A DNA stretch of 45,946 nt from an uncultured Collinsella sp. (GCA_958438125.1 CAUBQN010000002.1:1-45946); one strand, 5' to 3'; numbered from the stretch's first letter, positions 1 through 8,958 are shown. The notes: generated by a model not told the origin, from the sequence alone. A program made the numbers and translations.

Positions 1-20
1 GCCGTACGCTTGAACTGAGA

Positions 21-50
21 AGGGGGAGGCCTCGCGGCCTCCCCCTTTTT
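21..50 (+). terminator. Rho-independent terminator of an upstream gene
   Basis: A perfect 10-bp stem (GGGGGAGGCC / GGCCTCCCCC) with a TCGC tetraloop is followed by five T residues. It probably ends a plus-strand gene lying left of the window. Bases 1-18 could be the last codons of that gene (an in-frame TGA ends at 18), but this is too short to assign. Confidence 0.85.
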
Positions 51-114
51 GCGTTTACCGGGCATAAATGACTCATTTACGCCAGACGATTTAATTCTTT
101 TTGGTATTGAGCTT

Positions 115-582
115 TTATTTAAAGAAAATAAAACGAATAACAAGGGCGACTGCTATGGCTGCAATGATCAAAAGCAGGATTGTCAGTCGATGCTGCTTGC
201 GTCGTTTACTTGATGAAACGAAGATTGATTTTCCCTGTTTTGGCGTTTCGAGATAGCGAGCCGAATGCGTCAAGGTTTGCTTTGGTCGAGGACCTCTTTG
301 TTGATGAGCGGCGGATGCTTTCATCGGCTCATCACTAGCTGCGCTGTTTTTAGATAATGGTGCGTCTTTCAGATATACAGGGTCTCCCGAGGCGACGCCC
401 ATATGTTTACGTCCCGTTTGGGCATCCTCGAGCGTTTGATATCGATTTCTCGTCACATACTCGGGCTCCGGATCATTAATGGGCTCTTGCGAGATGTGGG
501 GGCGATGGAACCGTGGCGGCTGCGTGGAAGTATCTTCCCCCTGCGTCGGCATAAACATATTGTTCTGGTTTTGGTCGTCCAT
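115..582 (-). CDS. Hypothetical tail-anchored membrane protein
   Basis: This 155-aa protein matches no family I recognise. Residues 1-125 are hydrophilic, rich in Pro, Gln, Ser and charged residues, and look disordered. A basic patch (SSSKRRKQHR) at about 123-132 precedes one membrane segment at about 133-152 (LTILLLIIAAIAVALVI), and the chain ends RFIFFK. The topology would be a cytoplasmic N-terminal tail with a C-terminal anchor. The ATG has an AAGGG ribosome site 6 nt upstream. The gene is divergent from hsp20 across about 280 bp. Function unknown. Confidence 0.65.
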   Translation of the reverse strand: MDDQNQNNMFMPTQGEDTSTQPPRFHRPHISQEPINDPEPEYVTRNRYQTLEDAQTGRKHMGVASGDPVYLKDAPLSKNSAASDEPMKASAAHQQRGPRPKQTLTHSARYLETPKQGKSIFVSSSKRRKQHRLTILLLIIAAIAVALVIRFIFFK

Positions 583-702
583 GATGCCCTTTAGCTCGTT
601 ACCAACAACGTGTACGCGCTCATTGTAAGCCCCTTGTTATTTGTAGCTGGGGACATACTCGGTATTTAAGCTCTGGTTCAAAGAACCTTAACCTTCCTAA
701 AA

Positions 703-723
703 CCTGAGTCATACGCACTTAGA
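703..723. promoter_or_regulatory. HAIR-like operator candidate upstream of hsp20
   Basis: CCTGAGT and ACTTAGA are separated by exactly 7 nt, the spacing of the HspR recognition element (CTTGAGT-N7-ACTCAAG). The left half matches the consensus at 6 of 7 positions, the right half at only 4 of 7. The two halves are near-symmetric (CTGAGT / ACTTAG). The site lies about 140 bp upstream of the hsp20 start and about 30 bp before a TATACT hexamer at 754-759. HspR is not encoded in the window. Inference only. Confidence 0.3.
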
Positions 724-859
724 TATGCTTATAGTACTGGACTCAAAAAACTTTATACTCGATGTATATATGAGCACTGGGTGGGCATATATAAAAGCGT
801 CAAAAGAAGTCCCAGTCACCTGGAAGATGACTCGGCAGTCCTATAAAGGAGTGGTAAAC

Positions 860-1291
860 ATGGCAAGCATGGTTCCTTATCGTTCGGTTTTTGGCGTTCG
901 TCCCTCTGCAAGCTCGCTGTTCGATCTGTTTGATGATATGAGCGACCTAGCGAACAGCTCGATTGCCTCTAAGGCGTTCCCCGTTGACGTTGAGGATAAG
1001 GGCGATGGCTATGAGGTCAAGGCTTATCTGACCGGCGTCGCCAAGGACGATATCGATGTCGAGCTTAACGAGGGCCGTCTGTCCATTAGCGTGAATGTCG
1101 AGGAAGACGAGGAGAACGAGGGCAAGAACTTCCTGCAGAAGGAGTTCAGCTCGTACAGCGCGACGCGTGGCGTGTATCTTAAGGACGCTTCGAGCGAGGG
1201 CCTCTCGGCTAAGTACGCTGACGGCATCCTGACCGTTACGGTTCCCAAGATCGTCGAGAAGAAGAACGTTACGAAGATCTCCATCGAATAA
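860..1291 (+). CDS. Hsp20/alpha-crystallin family small heat-shock protein
   Basis: This 143-aa ATP-independent holdase chaperone binds unfolding proteins in the cytoplasm. A short N-terminal arm (residues 1-42, with FDLFDDMSDL) precedes the alpha-crystallin domain at about 43-137. Family hallmarks are FPVDVEDKGDGYEVKAYL, the GRLSISV strand and the late ADGILTVTVPK motif. The chain ends KNVTKISIE, resembling the family's I-x-I/V C-terminal anchor. I chose ATG 860 because AAAGGAGTGG sits 7 nt upstream; an in-frame ATG at 725 lacks a ribosome site and falls in the promoter region. The gene is monocistronic and ends at a strong terminator. Confidence 0.92.
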   Translation: MASMVPYRSVFGVRPSASSLFDLFDDMSDLANSSIASKAFPVDVEDKGDGYEVKAYLTGVAKDDIDVELNEGRLSISVNVEEDEENEGKNFLQKEFSSYSATRGVYLKDASSEGLSAKYADGILTVTVPKIVEKKNVTKISIE

Positions 1292-1323
1292 CTTCGTTGG
1301 TGTTCTTCGCTATTAAAAGACAA

Positions 1324-1359
1324 CAAAAGGGGCTGGGAAGCGATTCCCGGCCCCTTTTG
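1324..1359. terminator. Bidirectional terminator between hsp20 and the metallohydrolase gene
   Basis: AAAAGGGGC and the matching GGCCCCTTTT flank an inner TGGGAA/TTCCC stem. The A-tract on one side and the T-tract on the other allow it to serve both convergent genes. Confidence 0.8.
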
Positions 1360-1373
1360 CTGTTTAGGACAGT

Positions 1374-2183
1374 CTATTGAATGGTTGCTGGCCGATACTG
1401 GCTTGCGGGGCGTATCGAGAGTTTTCGCGATCCTTGGAGAAGGGTGGCGGAGCTGCCGAGCTCGTCATCCAGGGTTGCGGCCAGAGCTTTGGCATAGCTT
1501 TTGACGGTAAGGCTCGGACGATTGTTATCTTGGCTGATATGCATGGCAATGAGCTGTTCGGTGCGATCGGTAACAAGTTCGCGCGCGGCTTCGGCGGCTT
1601 GGCCATTGGAGAGGTGTCCCCTTGCAGACAGGATGCGCTCCTGAAGAAAGCGGGGATATTCTCCCTCGCGCAGCATGGTCGCATCGTGGTTGCTTTCGAG
1701 CGCGAGGACTCGACAATCTTTGAGGGTGTTCATGGCTTGGCTCGATAGCTCTCCGGTGTCGGTGGCAAAGCCGATGGAATCATCGAGAGCATTGAATCGA
1801 TAGCCGACTGGATTGATGACATCGTGTGATGTTGAGTAGGTTTGCACGTGGATGCCGGCAATGGAAAGGGTGTCACCGGGATCGAATTCCTCGACAGGCA
1901 GATGCGAAAGATTTTCTTTGTTCGAAAGAGTGCCCCTGCTGGCAAAGAGGGGGCCGTGCCAGTGCTTGCACCAGATATCGAGGCCCTTGATGTGATCGCT
2001 ATGCTCATGAGTAATGAGAAGAGCCGAGACGTTGTCAGCCGAGAGCCCCAGTTCTGCCATGCGCTTTAATGTCTCGCGGCGAGACAGTCCGTCATCGACC
2101 ATAATGAGCCCCTGCGGGCCCTCGATGAGCGCGCAGTTGCCTTTAGAGCCACTGCCGAGGATATGAAGGTGCAGACGAGACAT
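1374..2183 (-). CDS. WalJ/YycJ-type MBL-fold metallohydrolase
   Basis: This 269-aa metallo-beta-lactamase-fold hydrolase resembles YycJ/WalJ, a putative metal-dependent exonuclease linked to DNA metabolism and cell-wall homeostasis in Gram-positives. It begins with the typical first strand LHILGSGSKGNCALIEG. The zinc-binding motif THEHSDH lies near residue 57, and GFATDTGELS and ALESNHD follow as later metal-ligand motifs. I start at ATG 2183 (MSRLHLHILGSGSKGN); an upstream in-frame ATG at 2264 would add 27 unrelated residues overlapping tilS. It is divergent from tilS with only 48 bp between starts. No walK/walR is visible nearby, so the symbol is left blank. Confidence 0.85.
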   Translation of the reverse strand: MSRLHLHILGSGSKGNCALIEGPQGLIMVDDGLSRRETLKRMAELGLSADNVSALLITHEHSDHIKGLDIWCKHWHGPLFASRGTLSNKENLSHLPVEEFDPGDTLSIAGIHVQTYSTSHDVINPVGYRFNALDDSIGFATDTGELSSQAMNTLKDCRVLALESNHDATMLREGEYPRFLQERILSARGHLSNGQAAEAARELVTDRTEQLIAMHISQDNNRPSLTVKSYAKALAATLDDELGSSATLLQGSRKLSIRPASQYRPATIQ

Positions 2184-2231
2184 AAGATTCCAAAGGATAC
2201 AATGGGTGCGGACGAATAGAGGAGGAAGCAA

Positions 2232-3770
2232 ATGCCTACGGTATCTCAGCATTATGGACACCATGCCGTGCCTGGGGCAGTCGATGAGACCCGGACGAGA
2301 CAGCAGGCTGCTCCTGTCGTGCTCATGGTATCAGGCGGCGCGGACTCGACGGCACTGCTTCTTATGGCGTGCACATCAAAGCTGGATATCCAAGACGGAC
2401 GCGGTGTTGCCCCCATCGCGCGCGAGCGACTGCACGTGCTGCATGTGAACCATCATCTGCGCGGCAAGGCGTCCGATGGCGACGAGGCCTTTGTGCGTGA
2501 GCTCTGCGCACAATATGGTCTACCGCTGTGTGTTGAGCATGCCTATTTTGATGATGAATCGGGCAATATCGAGGCGGCTGCCCGCGAGGTGCGCTATGCC
2601 GCGGCGCGAAGGTATGTTCGCGAGCTCTGCGCCCAGACGGGGGCACCGCGAACGGCGGCTCGTATCTGCACCGCGCACACGTCTTCGGATCGCGCGGAAA
2701 CGTTTTTGATGAACGCGATTAAGGGTTCGGGGCCCGCTGGTCTATCGAGCATTCCTCGCCGGAGGAATATCGTGGTGCGTCCCTTGCTCGACCTAACTCA
2801 TGGCGAGCTCGTGGGCTATCTACAGGTACATGGTCAGCCGTGGCGTGAAGACGAGAGCAATGAGGATATCTCGTATCTGCGAAACTACGTGCGCCATCGG
2901 GTAATGCCGGTGGTGGCACAGCGTAATGCGAGCGTGTGCAAGACGATTGGCGCCGCCTGTGAGATCTTGGGTGATGAAGATGCGTTTCTATCCCAGCTGT
3001 CGGCACGGGCGTTTCGAAGCTGTTTGCGCAAAGAGGCAGCGGGCGCGCTGGTGCTCGATGCCAGGCGCCTTGCTGCGGCCGAGGTGGTAATCGCGCGGCG
3101 CATCGTGCGACTGGCGATCAAACGCATCGATCCGGATGCTCGTCCCGAGATGCGACATGTGGAGCGAGTCCTTTCCTGCGTTGCCGAGGGTGCCGGCTCG
3201 GTCACGCTTCCGGCGGGGATTGACGCACGCATTGAGTTTGGCATGCTGGCGTTTAAGGCGCCGGTGGCTCGCGAGGGCCTGGTCGCGGACTGGGTTACCG
3301 TGCCCGGTCGTTTGCCGTTGGGCGGGGGACGTATGCTGGTCGCAGAGTCGATGGTCGTTGAGCCGGGATGCGACATCGTGCGCCGCGCCCGTGAGCTCGC
3401 GGCTGCCGGGGAAGCGACAGCTTTGGTAGACGCGGCTGCCCTGGGTTTTGCCGACAGCGATAGTGAGCGGATCCTGGCGGGCTCGCGTGGCGAGATCCCT
3501 GCCGAGGCGCGATTGGCGCGCCTGTGGGTGGACGGTCCCGCACCGGGAGACGTGATGTGCCCGTTAGGGATGAGTGGCCGAAGCAAGAAAGTATCCGACT
3601 TGCTAGGTGAGGCTCGCATTCCCGTTTCCGAGCGCGCCGGTGTGCCCATGGTGAGGACGGCCCCGGGGGGTGCCGTGGTGTGGGTCGCCGGAGTTCGCGC
3701 GGACGAGCGTTTTAAGTGCACGGCCGCAACGCGCGTGGCATATCTGCTTCGTGTGGTCGATGCGGAATAG
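2232..3770 (+). CDS. tilS: tRNA(Ile)-lysidine synthase
   Basis: This 512-aa enzyme joins lysine to C34 of the CAU-anticodon tRNA-Ile using ATP, so the tRNA reads AUA and not AUG. The N-terminal PP-loop ATPase has SGGADS at 34-39, followed by HVNHHLRG and CTAHTSSDRAETFLMNAIKGSG, family motifs of the catalytic core. A central tRNA-binding region and a C-terminal TilS_C-type domain follow (LWVDGPAPGDVMCPLGMSGRSKKVSDLLGEARIP). The length is at the long end for the family. GGAGGAAGC lies just upstream of ATG 2232, which fixes the start. It leads the tilS-hpt-ftsH cluster common in Actinobacteria. Confidence 0.94.
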   Translation: MPTVSQHYGHHAVPGAVDETRTRQQAAPVVLMVSGGADSTALLLMACTSKLDIQDGRGVAPIARERLHVLHVNHHLRGKASDGDEAFVRELCAQYGLPLCVEHAYFDDESGNIEAAAREVRYAAARRYVRELCAQTGAPRTAARICTAHTSSDRAETFLMNAIKGSGPAGLSSIPRRRNIVVRPLLDLTHGELVGYLQVHGQPWREDESNEDISYLRNYVRHRVMPVVAQRNASVCKTIGAACEILGDEDAFLSQLSARAFRSCLRKEAAGALVLDARRLAAAEVVIARRIVRLAIKRIDPDARPEMRHVERVLSCVAEGAGSVTLPAGIDARIEFGMLAFKAPVAREGLVADWVTVPGRLPLGGGRMLVAESMVVEPGCDIVRRARELAAAGEATALVDAAALGFADSDSERILAGSRGEIPAEARLARLWVDGPAPGDVMCPLGMSGRSKKVSDLLGEARIPVSERAGVPMVRTAPGGAVVWVAGVRADERFKCTAATRVAYLLRVVDAE

Positions 3771-3917
3771 CGTCCCACGCCAGCTATTCTGTGCGACGTT
3801 GACGGTATTCCCGCGCTGATGGCGTACGGGCTGGAAAATATTCCCCGTGCGCTGCTAGAATGTGAAGTTCGGGTCCATACGGCGGGGTGTGGGCGATAAG
3901 CACAAGAAAGGGTTGTC

Positions 3918-4466
3918 ATGGCTTCTCAACATCCGGATATCGAGAAGGTTCTGTTTACGCAGGAGGATATCGACGGTATCGTCTCTCGCCTGGGCGAGGA
4001 GATTACGCGCGACTACGCGGGTAAGGATCTGGTGCTGATCGCGGTCCTACGCGGCGCCGTGGTCTTTATGGGCGACCTGATGCGCAAGATCGAGCTGCCG
4101 ACCAACATCGATTTCATGGCTGTTTCGAGCTATGGCGACGGTGTGAAGTCCTCGGGTATCGTGCGTATCATTAAGGACCTGGATATCGACATCCGCGGTC
4201 GCGACGTGCTGATCGTCGAGGACATTCTGGACTCGGGCCTGACGCTCAAGTATCTGATGAAGAACCTCGAGAGCCGCAAGCCCGCTTCTCTGGAGGTCGC
4301 CGCCTTCCTGTGGAAGGACGTTGAGGACCGCGTCTCGGCCATCACGCCCAAGTATGTTGGAACCCATTGCCCCGATGCCTTTGTGGTGGGCTACGGCCTC
4401 GACTATGCCGAGCGCTATCGTAACCTTCCGTATCTGGGCATTTTGAAACCGGAGGTTTATTCGTAA
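3918..4466 (+). CDS. hpt: Hypoxanthine phosphoribosyltransferase
   Basis: This 182-aa purine-salvage enzyme transfers the phosphoribosyl group of PRPP to hypoxanthine or guanine, giving IMP or GMP. The PRPP-binding motif VLIVEDILDSGLT is at about 97-109. LVLIAVLRGAVVFMGDLMR and the flexible-loop segment SSYGDGVKSSG are also typical, and the length matches the family. AAAGGG precedes the ATG. The intergenic space after tilS is 147 bp and holds a TAGAAT hexamer at 3856-3861 that could be a -10 box with a weak -35. The stop codon is one base before the ftsH ATG, so hpt and ftsH are almost certainly co-transcribed and translationally coupled. Confidence 0.95.
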   Translation: MASQHPDIEKVLFTQEDIDGIVSRLGEEITRDYAGKDLVLIAVLRGAVVFMGDLMRKIELPTNIDFMAVSSYGDGVKSSGIVRIIKDLDIDIRGRDVLIVEDILDSGLTLKYLMKNLESRKPASLEVAAFLWKDVEDRVSAITPKYVGTHCPDAFVVGYGLDYAERYRNLPYLGILKPEVYS

Positions 4467-4467
4467 G

Positions 4468-6597
4468 ATGCCCGACGACCATAACGATAACAATTCCCAG
4501 ACTCCCCGGGAGCCTAAGATCCCGGGGATGCCCGGAGGCAAGAAGCCCACGCGTACGGGCTGGCTGTATTTTATTTTGGCTTGCGCGCTTCTGGGCTACG
4601 CCTTCTTTAACATGGGCTCCGGCTTTGCCAATTCCAGCAATACCGTTAAGCTCGCGACGAGCGAGATGGTGAGCGCCATCAAGCAGGATCGCGTCGAAGA
4701 TCTGACCTATACGGTTCAAGACGGAAGCGTGACGGGTCATTACTGGAAGACGAAGAAGGACAAGGGCGATACGAGCGAGCTCAAGAGCTTCTCCTCGACC
4801 TATGTCGGCTCCGATTCGCTTGCCGAGCTCATGGCGGAGCACCCCGATACCAAGTACATCGTCAACACCAACGATCCCGATTTTTGGGGCGACTTGGCGA
4901 TGAGTGTGCTTCCGACGATCGCCCTTATCGCCATCATGTTCTACTTTATGCGCCAGATGATGGGCGCCAACAACAGGAACATGCAGTTTGGCAAGACCAA
5001 CGCCAAGACCAACGAGGCCACACGCCCCAAGGTCAAGTTTGAAGACGTTGCCGGCGTGGACGAGGCAGTCGAGGAGCTCGAGGAGATCCGTGACTTTTTG
5101 AGCGATCCGGATCGCTATCGCAAGCTGGGCGCCAAGATCCCGCGTGGCGTGTTGCTGGTTGGCCCTCCGGGCACCGGTAAAACGCTGCTGGCCAAGGCCG
5201 TTGCCGGCGAGGCGGGCGTGCCGTTCTTTAGCATCTCGGGTTCCGACTTTGTCGAGATGTTCGTAGGTGTCGGCGCCAGCCGTGTGCGTGACCTCTTTAA
5301 GGAGGCCAAGTCCCAGGCCCCGTCGATCATCTTCATCGATGAGATCGATGCCGTGGGACGTCAGCGCGGAGCCGGCTTGGGCGGCGGCCACGACGAGCGC
5401 GAGCAGACGCTCAACCAGCTGCTGGTCGAGATGGACGGTTTTGAGGAGAGCGAGTCGGTCATCCTGATCGCCGCCACCAACCGCCCCGACATTCTGGATC
5501 CGGCGCTGCTGCGTCCCGGCCGTTTTGACCGTCAGGTTACGGTCGACCGTCCGGACGTGAAAGGCCGCGAGCAGATTTTGCGCGTGCATGCCGAGAACAA
5601 GCCGATGGACGAGGACGTTAAGTTTGAGAAGCTCGCCCAGATGACCGTTGGCTTTACTGGTGCCGATTTAGCGAACCTGCTCAACGAGTCTGCGCTGCTG
5701 GCCGCTCGCCGTCATCGTTCCGTGATCTCGATGGACGAGGTCGAGGAATCGATGGAGCGCGTGATTGCCGGACCGCAGCGCAAGGGTCGCGTGATGACCG
5801 AGGCCGAGCGCACCACGATTGCCTACCACGAGAGCGGTCACGCCCTGGTGGGCCACATCCTGGAGCACTCCGATCCGGTCCACAAGATCTCGATCGTCAG
5901 CCGCGGCCAGGCGCTGGGCTACACGCTGCAGCTTCCGCAGGAGGACCACTTCCTCAAGACCAAGAACGAGATGCTCGACGAGCTTGCCGTGTTCTTGGGC
6001 GGTCGCGTTGCCGAGGAGCTCATGTGCGATGATATTACGTCGGGCGCGAGCAACGATCTGGAGCGCGCAACCAAGATGGCGCGCGAGATGGTCACGCGCC
6101 TGGGCATGAGCGAGGAGCTGGGCACGCAAGTGTTTGGCGAGGCGCAACATCAGGTGTTCCTTGGTCGCGATTACGCCGATCACCAGGATTACTCCGAGGA
6201 GACGGCGCGCCGCATTGATATCGAGGTTCAGCGCATCATGCGCGAGGCCCATCGTCGTGCTGTCGAGATCTTGGATGCCCGTCGCGATCAGCTCGATCTG
6301 ATGGCGAAGGTGCTGCTTGAGCGCGAGACTGTCGAGGGCGATGCCGTGAATGCCCTGCTCGATAACGAGTGGGACGCCTACCTTGAGCGCGAGGGCGATA
6401 TCCTGGCGGCCAAGGAGGAGCGCAATGCCAAGGCGGCCGGCATGCCGACCAAGAAGCGCGTGCCTCGCATGAGCGAGGAGGAGCTGGCGGCTGATGCCGC
6501 GGCCTTTGCGCAGGCGGCCATGCAGGAGGATGCCGAAGCCGCATCCGATGATGCTGACGATGACCATGCCGTCGTCGGTGCCGACACCGACAAATAG
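4468..6597 (+). CDS. ftsH: ATP-dependent zinc metalloprotease FtsH
   Basis: This 709-aa membrane AAA+ protease degrades misassembled membrane proteins and some regulators. Membrane segments at about 32-48 and 143-161 flank an external domain. The AAA module has Walker A GPPGTGKT (232-239), Walker B IIFIDEID (about 287-294) and the second region of homology with RPGRFDR. The zinc protease motif HESGH is at 454-458, and the third metal ligand lies in the ERATKMAREMVTRLGMSE region. The C-terminal 70 residues are acidic and Ala-rich, probably disordered. It starts one base after the hpt stop and ends at a strong terminator. Confidence 0.97.
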   Translation: MPDDHNDNNSQTPREPKIPGMPGGKKPTRTGWLYFILACALLGYAFFNMGSGFANSSNTVKLATSEMVSAIKQDRVEDLTYTVQDGSVTGHYWKTKKDKGDTSELKSFSSTYVGSDSLAELMAEHPDTKYIVNTNDPDFWGDLAMSVLPTIALIAIMFYFMRQMMGANNRNMQFGKTNAKTNEATRPKVKFEDVAGVDEAVEELEEIRDFLSDPDRYRKLGAKIPRGVLLVGPPGTGKTLLAKAVAGEAGVPFFSISGSDFVEMFVGVGASRVRDLFKEAKSQAPSIIFIDEIDAVGRQRGAGLGGGHDEREQTLNQLLVEMDGFEESESVILIAATNRPDILDPALLRPGRFDRQVTVDRPDVKGREQILRVHAENKPMDEDVKFEKLAQMTVGFTGADLANLLNESALLAARRHRSVISMDEVEESMERVIAGPQRKGRVMTEAERTTIAYHESGHALVGHILEHSDPVHKISIVSRGQALGYTLQLPQEDHFLKTKNEMLDELAVFLGGRVAEELMCDDITSGASNDLERATKMAREMVTRLGMSEELGTQVFGEAQHQVFLGRDYADHQDYSEETARRIDIEVQRIMREAHRRAVEILDARRDQLDLMAKVLLERETVEGDAVNALLDNEWDAYLEREGDILAAKEERNAKAAGMPTKKRVPRMSEEELAADAAAFAQAAMQEDAEAASDDADDDHAVVGADTDK

Positions 6598-6612
6598 TCT
6601 TTGTGGCAAAAG

Positions 6613-6646
6613 CCTCCGCGGGGAAACCTGCGGAGGTTTTTTCTTT
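6613..6646 (+). terminator. Terminator after ftsH
   Basis: CCTCCGC and GCGGAGG form a 7-bp stem around a GGGGAAACCT loop and are followed by TTTTTTCTTTT. It closes the tilS-hpt-ftsH transcription unit. Confidence 0.85.
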
Positions 6647-6665
6647 TGAGCGATATGGGGCCGTC

Positions 6666-6727
6666 TGTTGATTGGGGACAGACTTAAATGAGCGTTTTCA
6701 CGCATTTAAGTCTGTCCCCAATCAACA
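6666..6727. repeat. Perfect 25-bp palindrome with 12-nt loop (REP-like, GGGGACAG core)
   Basis: Bases 6666-6690 are the exact reverse complement of 6703-6727; the loop is 6691-6702. Each arm carries GGGGACAG or its complement, the core shared by other hairpins in this window. It sits between the ftsH terminator and the next gene's promoter. Too long and too perfect for an ordinary operator, and without a T-tract, so a mobile palindromic repeat is most likely. Confidence 0.75.
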
Positions 6728-6786
6728 TTGCTGCGGCACTTTGCTCGGCTAAAGCGTACAATAGCGCCTATGCGAAAGGGGAACAG

Positions 6787-7971
6787 ATGATCAACGAAAC
6801 TATGTATGCTCGCGGCGCGGAAAGCTCCATCATCCGTGAGATTTTTAGCTATGGCCTTGAGCGCAAGGCGCAGATCGGTGCGGAAAACGTATTCGATTTT
6901 TCGCTGGGCAATCCGAGCGTTCCGGCGCCCGCTGCTGTGGCTGAGTCGATTAAGAAGGCCCTGGAGCTGCCGAGCGACCAGCTGCACGGCTACACGCCCG
7001 CACCGGGCCTGCCGCAATGTCGTGCCGCTGTGGCCGAATCGCTCAACCGCCGCTTTGGCACGAGCTATGAGGGCAAAGACGTATTTATGACGGTGGGTGC
7101 CGCGGCTTCGCTCACCTGCACGCTCAACGCCGTTACGAACCCGGGCGACGAGGTTATTGTTATCGCCCCGTACTTTCCGGAGTATCGCGTTTGGATTGAG
7201 AAGGCCGGCTGTACGTGTGTTGAGGCGCTCGCCGATGAAGATACGTTCCAGCTGAGCGTGGACAACGTGCTCAAGGCGATCAGCGATAAGACGGCGGCCG
7301 TCATCATTGACTCTCCCAACAATCCGACCGGTGCCGTATATACATGCGACACGCTGACGCGACTGGCCAATGTTCTGCGCGAGGCCAACGCTCAGCGCGA
7401 TCCCGAGAATCCGATTATGCTCATCTCGGATGAGCCGTACCGCGAGATTGTGTACGGTGCCGAGGTGCCTTGGGTGCCCTCGATCTACGAGAACACCGTG
7501 GTGTGCTACTCGTATTCTAAGTCGCTATCGCTACCTGGCGAGCGCGTGGGGTGGATCTTGGTTCCCAACACCAATCCGCAGGCTGCCCGTCTGATGCCGG
7601 CTGTTGCGGGTGCTGCCCGTACGCTAGGTTTTGTATGCGCACCGGCACTCTTCCAGCGCGTAATCATCGATTGCATCGATGAGCCGAGCGATGTCGAGGC
7701 CTATGCGCGCAACCGCACCGCGCTTACCGACGCACTAGCGGAGTACGGCTACACCTATGTTGAGCCGGATGGTGCATTCTACCTGTGGGTGAAGGCGCTG
7801 GAACCCGATGCGAATGCGTTTTGCGAGCGTGCGAAGAAGTATGAGTTGCTTGCGGTTCCCTCGGACAGCTTTGGTATGCCGGGTTGGTTCCGCCTGGGCT
7901 ATTGCGTGAGTTACGAAACGATTATCAATTCGCTACCCGCTTGGAAACAGTTGGCGGACGAGTATCGTTAA
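6787..7971 (+). CDS. Class I/II PLP-dependent aminotransferase
   Basis: This 394-aa fold-type I aminotransferase is probably of the aspartate/aromatic subgroup; the exact substrate is not evident. Motifs are FSLGNPSVPAP near the N-terminus, DSPNNPTGAVY (substrate and PLP-phosphate region), LISDEPYREIVY with the PLP-ring aspartate, and SYSKSLSLPGERVG, where K245 should form the Schiff base. The late GWFRLGYCVS supplies a candidate carboxylate-binding Arg. ATG 6787 follows AAAGGGGAACAG; an in-frame ATG at 6688 lies inside the palindrome and is unlikely. TACAAT at 6757-6762 is a reasonable -10 box. It appears monocistronic. Confidence 0.88.
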   Translation: MINETMYARGAESSIIREIFSYGLERKAQIGAENVFDFSLGNPSVPAPAAVAESIKKALELPSDQLHGYTPAPGLPQCRAAVAESLNRRFGTSYEGKDVFMTVGAAASLTCTLNAVTNPGDEVIVIAPYFPEYRVWIEKAGCTCVEALADEDTFQLSVDNVLKAISDKTAAVIIDSPNNPTGAVYTCDTLTRLANVLREANAQRDPENPIMLISDEPYREIVYGAEVPWVPSIYENTVVCYSYSKSLSLPGERVGWILVPNTNPQAARLMPAVAGAARTLGFVCAPALFQRVIIDCIDEPSDVEAYARNRTALTDALAEYGYTYVEPDGAFYLWVKALEPDANAFCERAKKYELLAVPSDSFGMPGWFRLGYCVSYETIINSLPAWKQLADEYR

Positions 7972-8136
7972 AAGTAAAGCGCTCTGCCTACAATGTTTTA
8001 CGTGAAACGGGGTTTGGTGTTAAGCCAGACCCCGTTGTCATGGACGTTGTGTCTTTGGGATGGAGTGGTTTTACGACTATCGAAGGCTATGCGTACAATG
8101 AATATAAGCGACGGCCGTGCCAGATAAGGAGACCTG

Positions 8137-8958
8137 ATGCCCTACCTGCTTTCTTGTGACATTCATACCCATACGATATTCTCTGCGCATGCATATTCGA
8201 CCATTGAGGAGAATGTGTACTGGGCGGCAGAGCGTGGCCTGCAGGTGCTCGGATCTGCCGACCATCTGAGCTCTATGGTTACGGCTTGCCCCAATGACCT
8301 GCGCAGTTACCAATTCTTTATCAACCAGGATATCTGGCCGCGCATTTGGAGCGGCGTGCTGGTGCTGCGTGGTGCCGAGGCCGATATCGTTTCGCTGGAC
8401 GGAAGCCTGTTTGGCGAGGACACTCCTGTCACGCTCGATATTGCCGGTGATTCGTACAGCCGTCAGCATTCGCTGTTCGATTTGGTTACGCGAAATTTGG
8501 ATTATTTGGTTGCGAGCGTGCATAATCCGCAGATTGCTGAAGGCGCGACGCTGGCCCAGACGACCGAGATGTATATCAATGCCCTGGAGCACCCCAAGGT
8601 GTTCATGCTGGGTCACACGGGGCGTTCGGGCGTGCCGTTCGATATCGACGAGGTGCTGTTGGCAGCTAAGGCCAAGCACAAGATTATCGAGATCAACAAC
8701 CATAGTCTTGAACACGGTGTCGACACTGAGCATTGGGCCGTATGCCGCAAGATCGCCGAGCGCTGCGCCGAGCTGGGCGTGGGCATTGGCGTGTCAACCG
8801 ATGCCCACATTGGCATGGCCATTGGCAAGCTCGATTACGCGCGCAAGATGCTCGACGAGATTCACTTCCCGCTAGATTTGATCGTGACGCGCGACCGCGA
8901 GACGCTGCTGCGCGAGATGGCGGCAGCCGGCGTGTGCGATCTGCGCAATGGGATGTAG
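8137..8958 (+). CDS. PHP-domain phosphatase, YcdX-like
   Basis: This 273-aa polymerase-and-histidinol-phosphatase fold protein is a predicted metal-dependent phosphatase of the YcdX type. The first metal motif is HTHTIFSAHAYST at the N-terminus; the HAYST segment is characteristic of the YcdX subgroup. GSADH, ASVHNPQ, MLGHTGR, IIEINNHS and VSTDAHI give the remaining His/Asp/Glu ligands of a trinuclear centre. AAGGAGACCTG immediately precedes the ATG, and a TACAAT hexamer lies about 45 bp upstream. The physiological substrate is unknown. The gene is followed by a terminator. Confidence 0.87.
   Translation: MPYLLSCDIHTHTIFSAHAYSTIEENVYWAAERGLQVLGSADHLSSMVTACPNDLRSYQFFINQDIWPRIWSGVLVLRGAEADIVSLDGSLFGEDTPVTLDIAGDSYSRQHSLFDLVTRNLDYLVASVHNPQIAEGATLAQTTEMYINALEHPKVFMLGHTGRSGVPFDIDEVLLAAKAKHKIIEINNHSLEHGVDTEHWAVCRKIAERCAELGVGIGVSTDAHIGMAIGKLDYARKMLDEIHFPLDLIVTRDRETLLREMAAAGVCDLRNGM

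Noticed and set aside
4342..5589. Long reading frame opposite ftsH
   Set aside because: High-GC codon bias creates long antisense frames. No ribosome site or family match; ftsH is certain. The same applies to frames opposite the EF-G-like gene (13467-15434), glmS (26178-28325) and the TadA-glycerate kinase gene (43377-44765).
6688..6786. Upstream start for the aminotransferase
   Set aside because: It would place the N-terminus inside the perfect palindrome and across the promoter; ATG 6787 has a good ribosome site and matches the family N-terminus.
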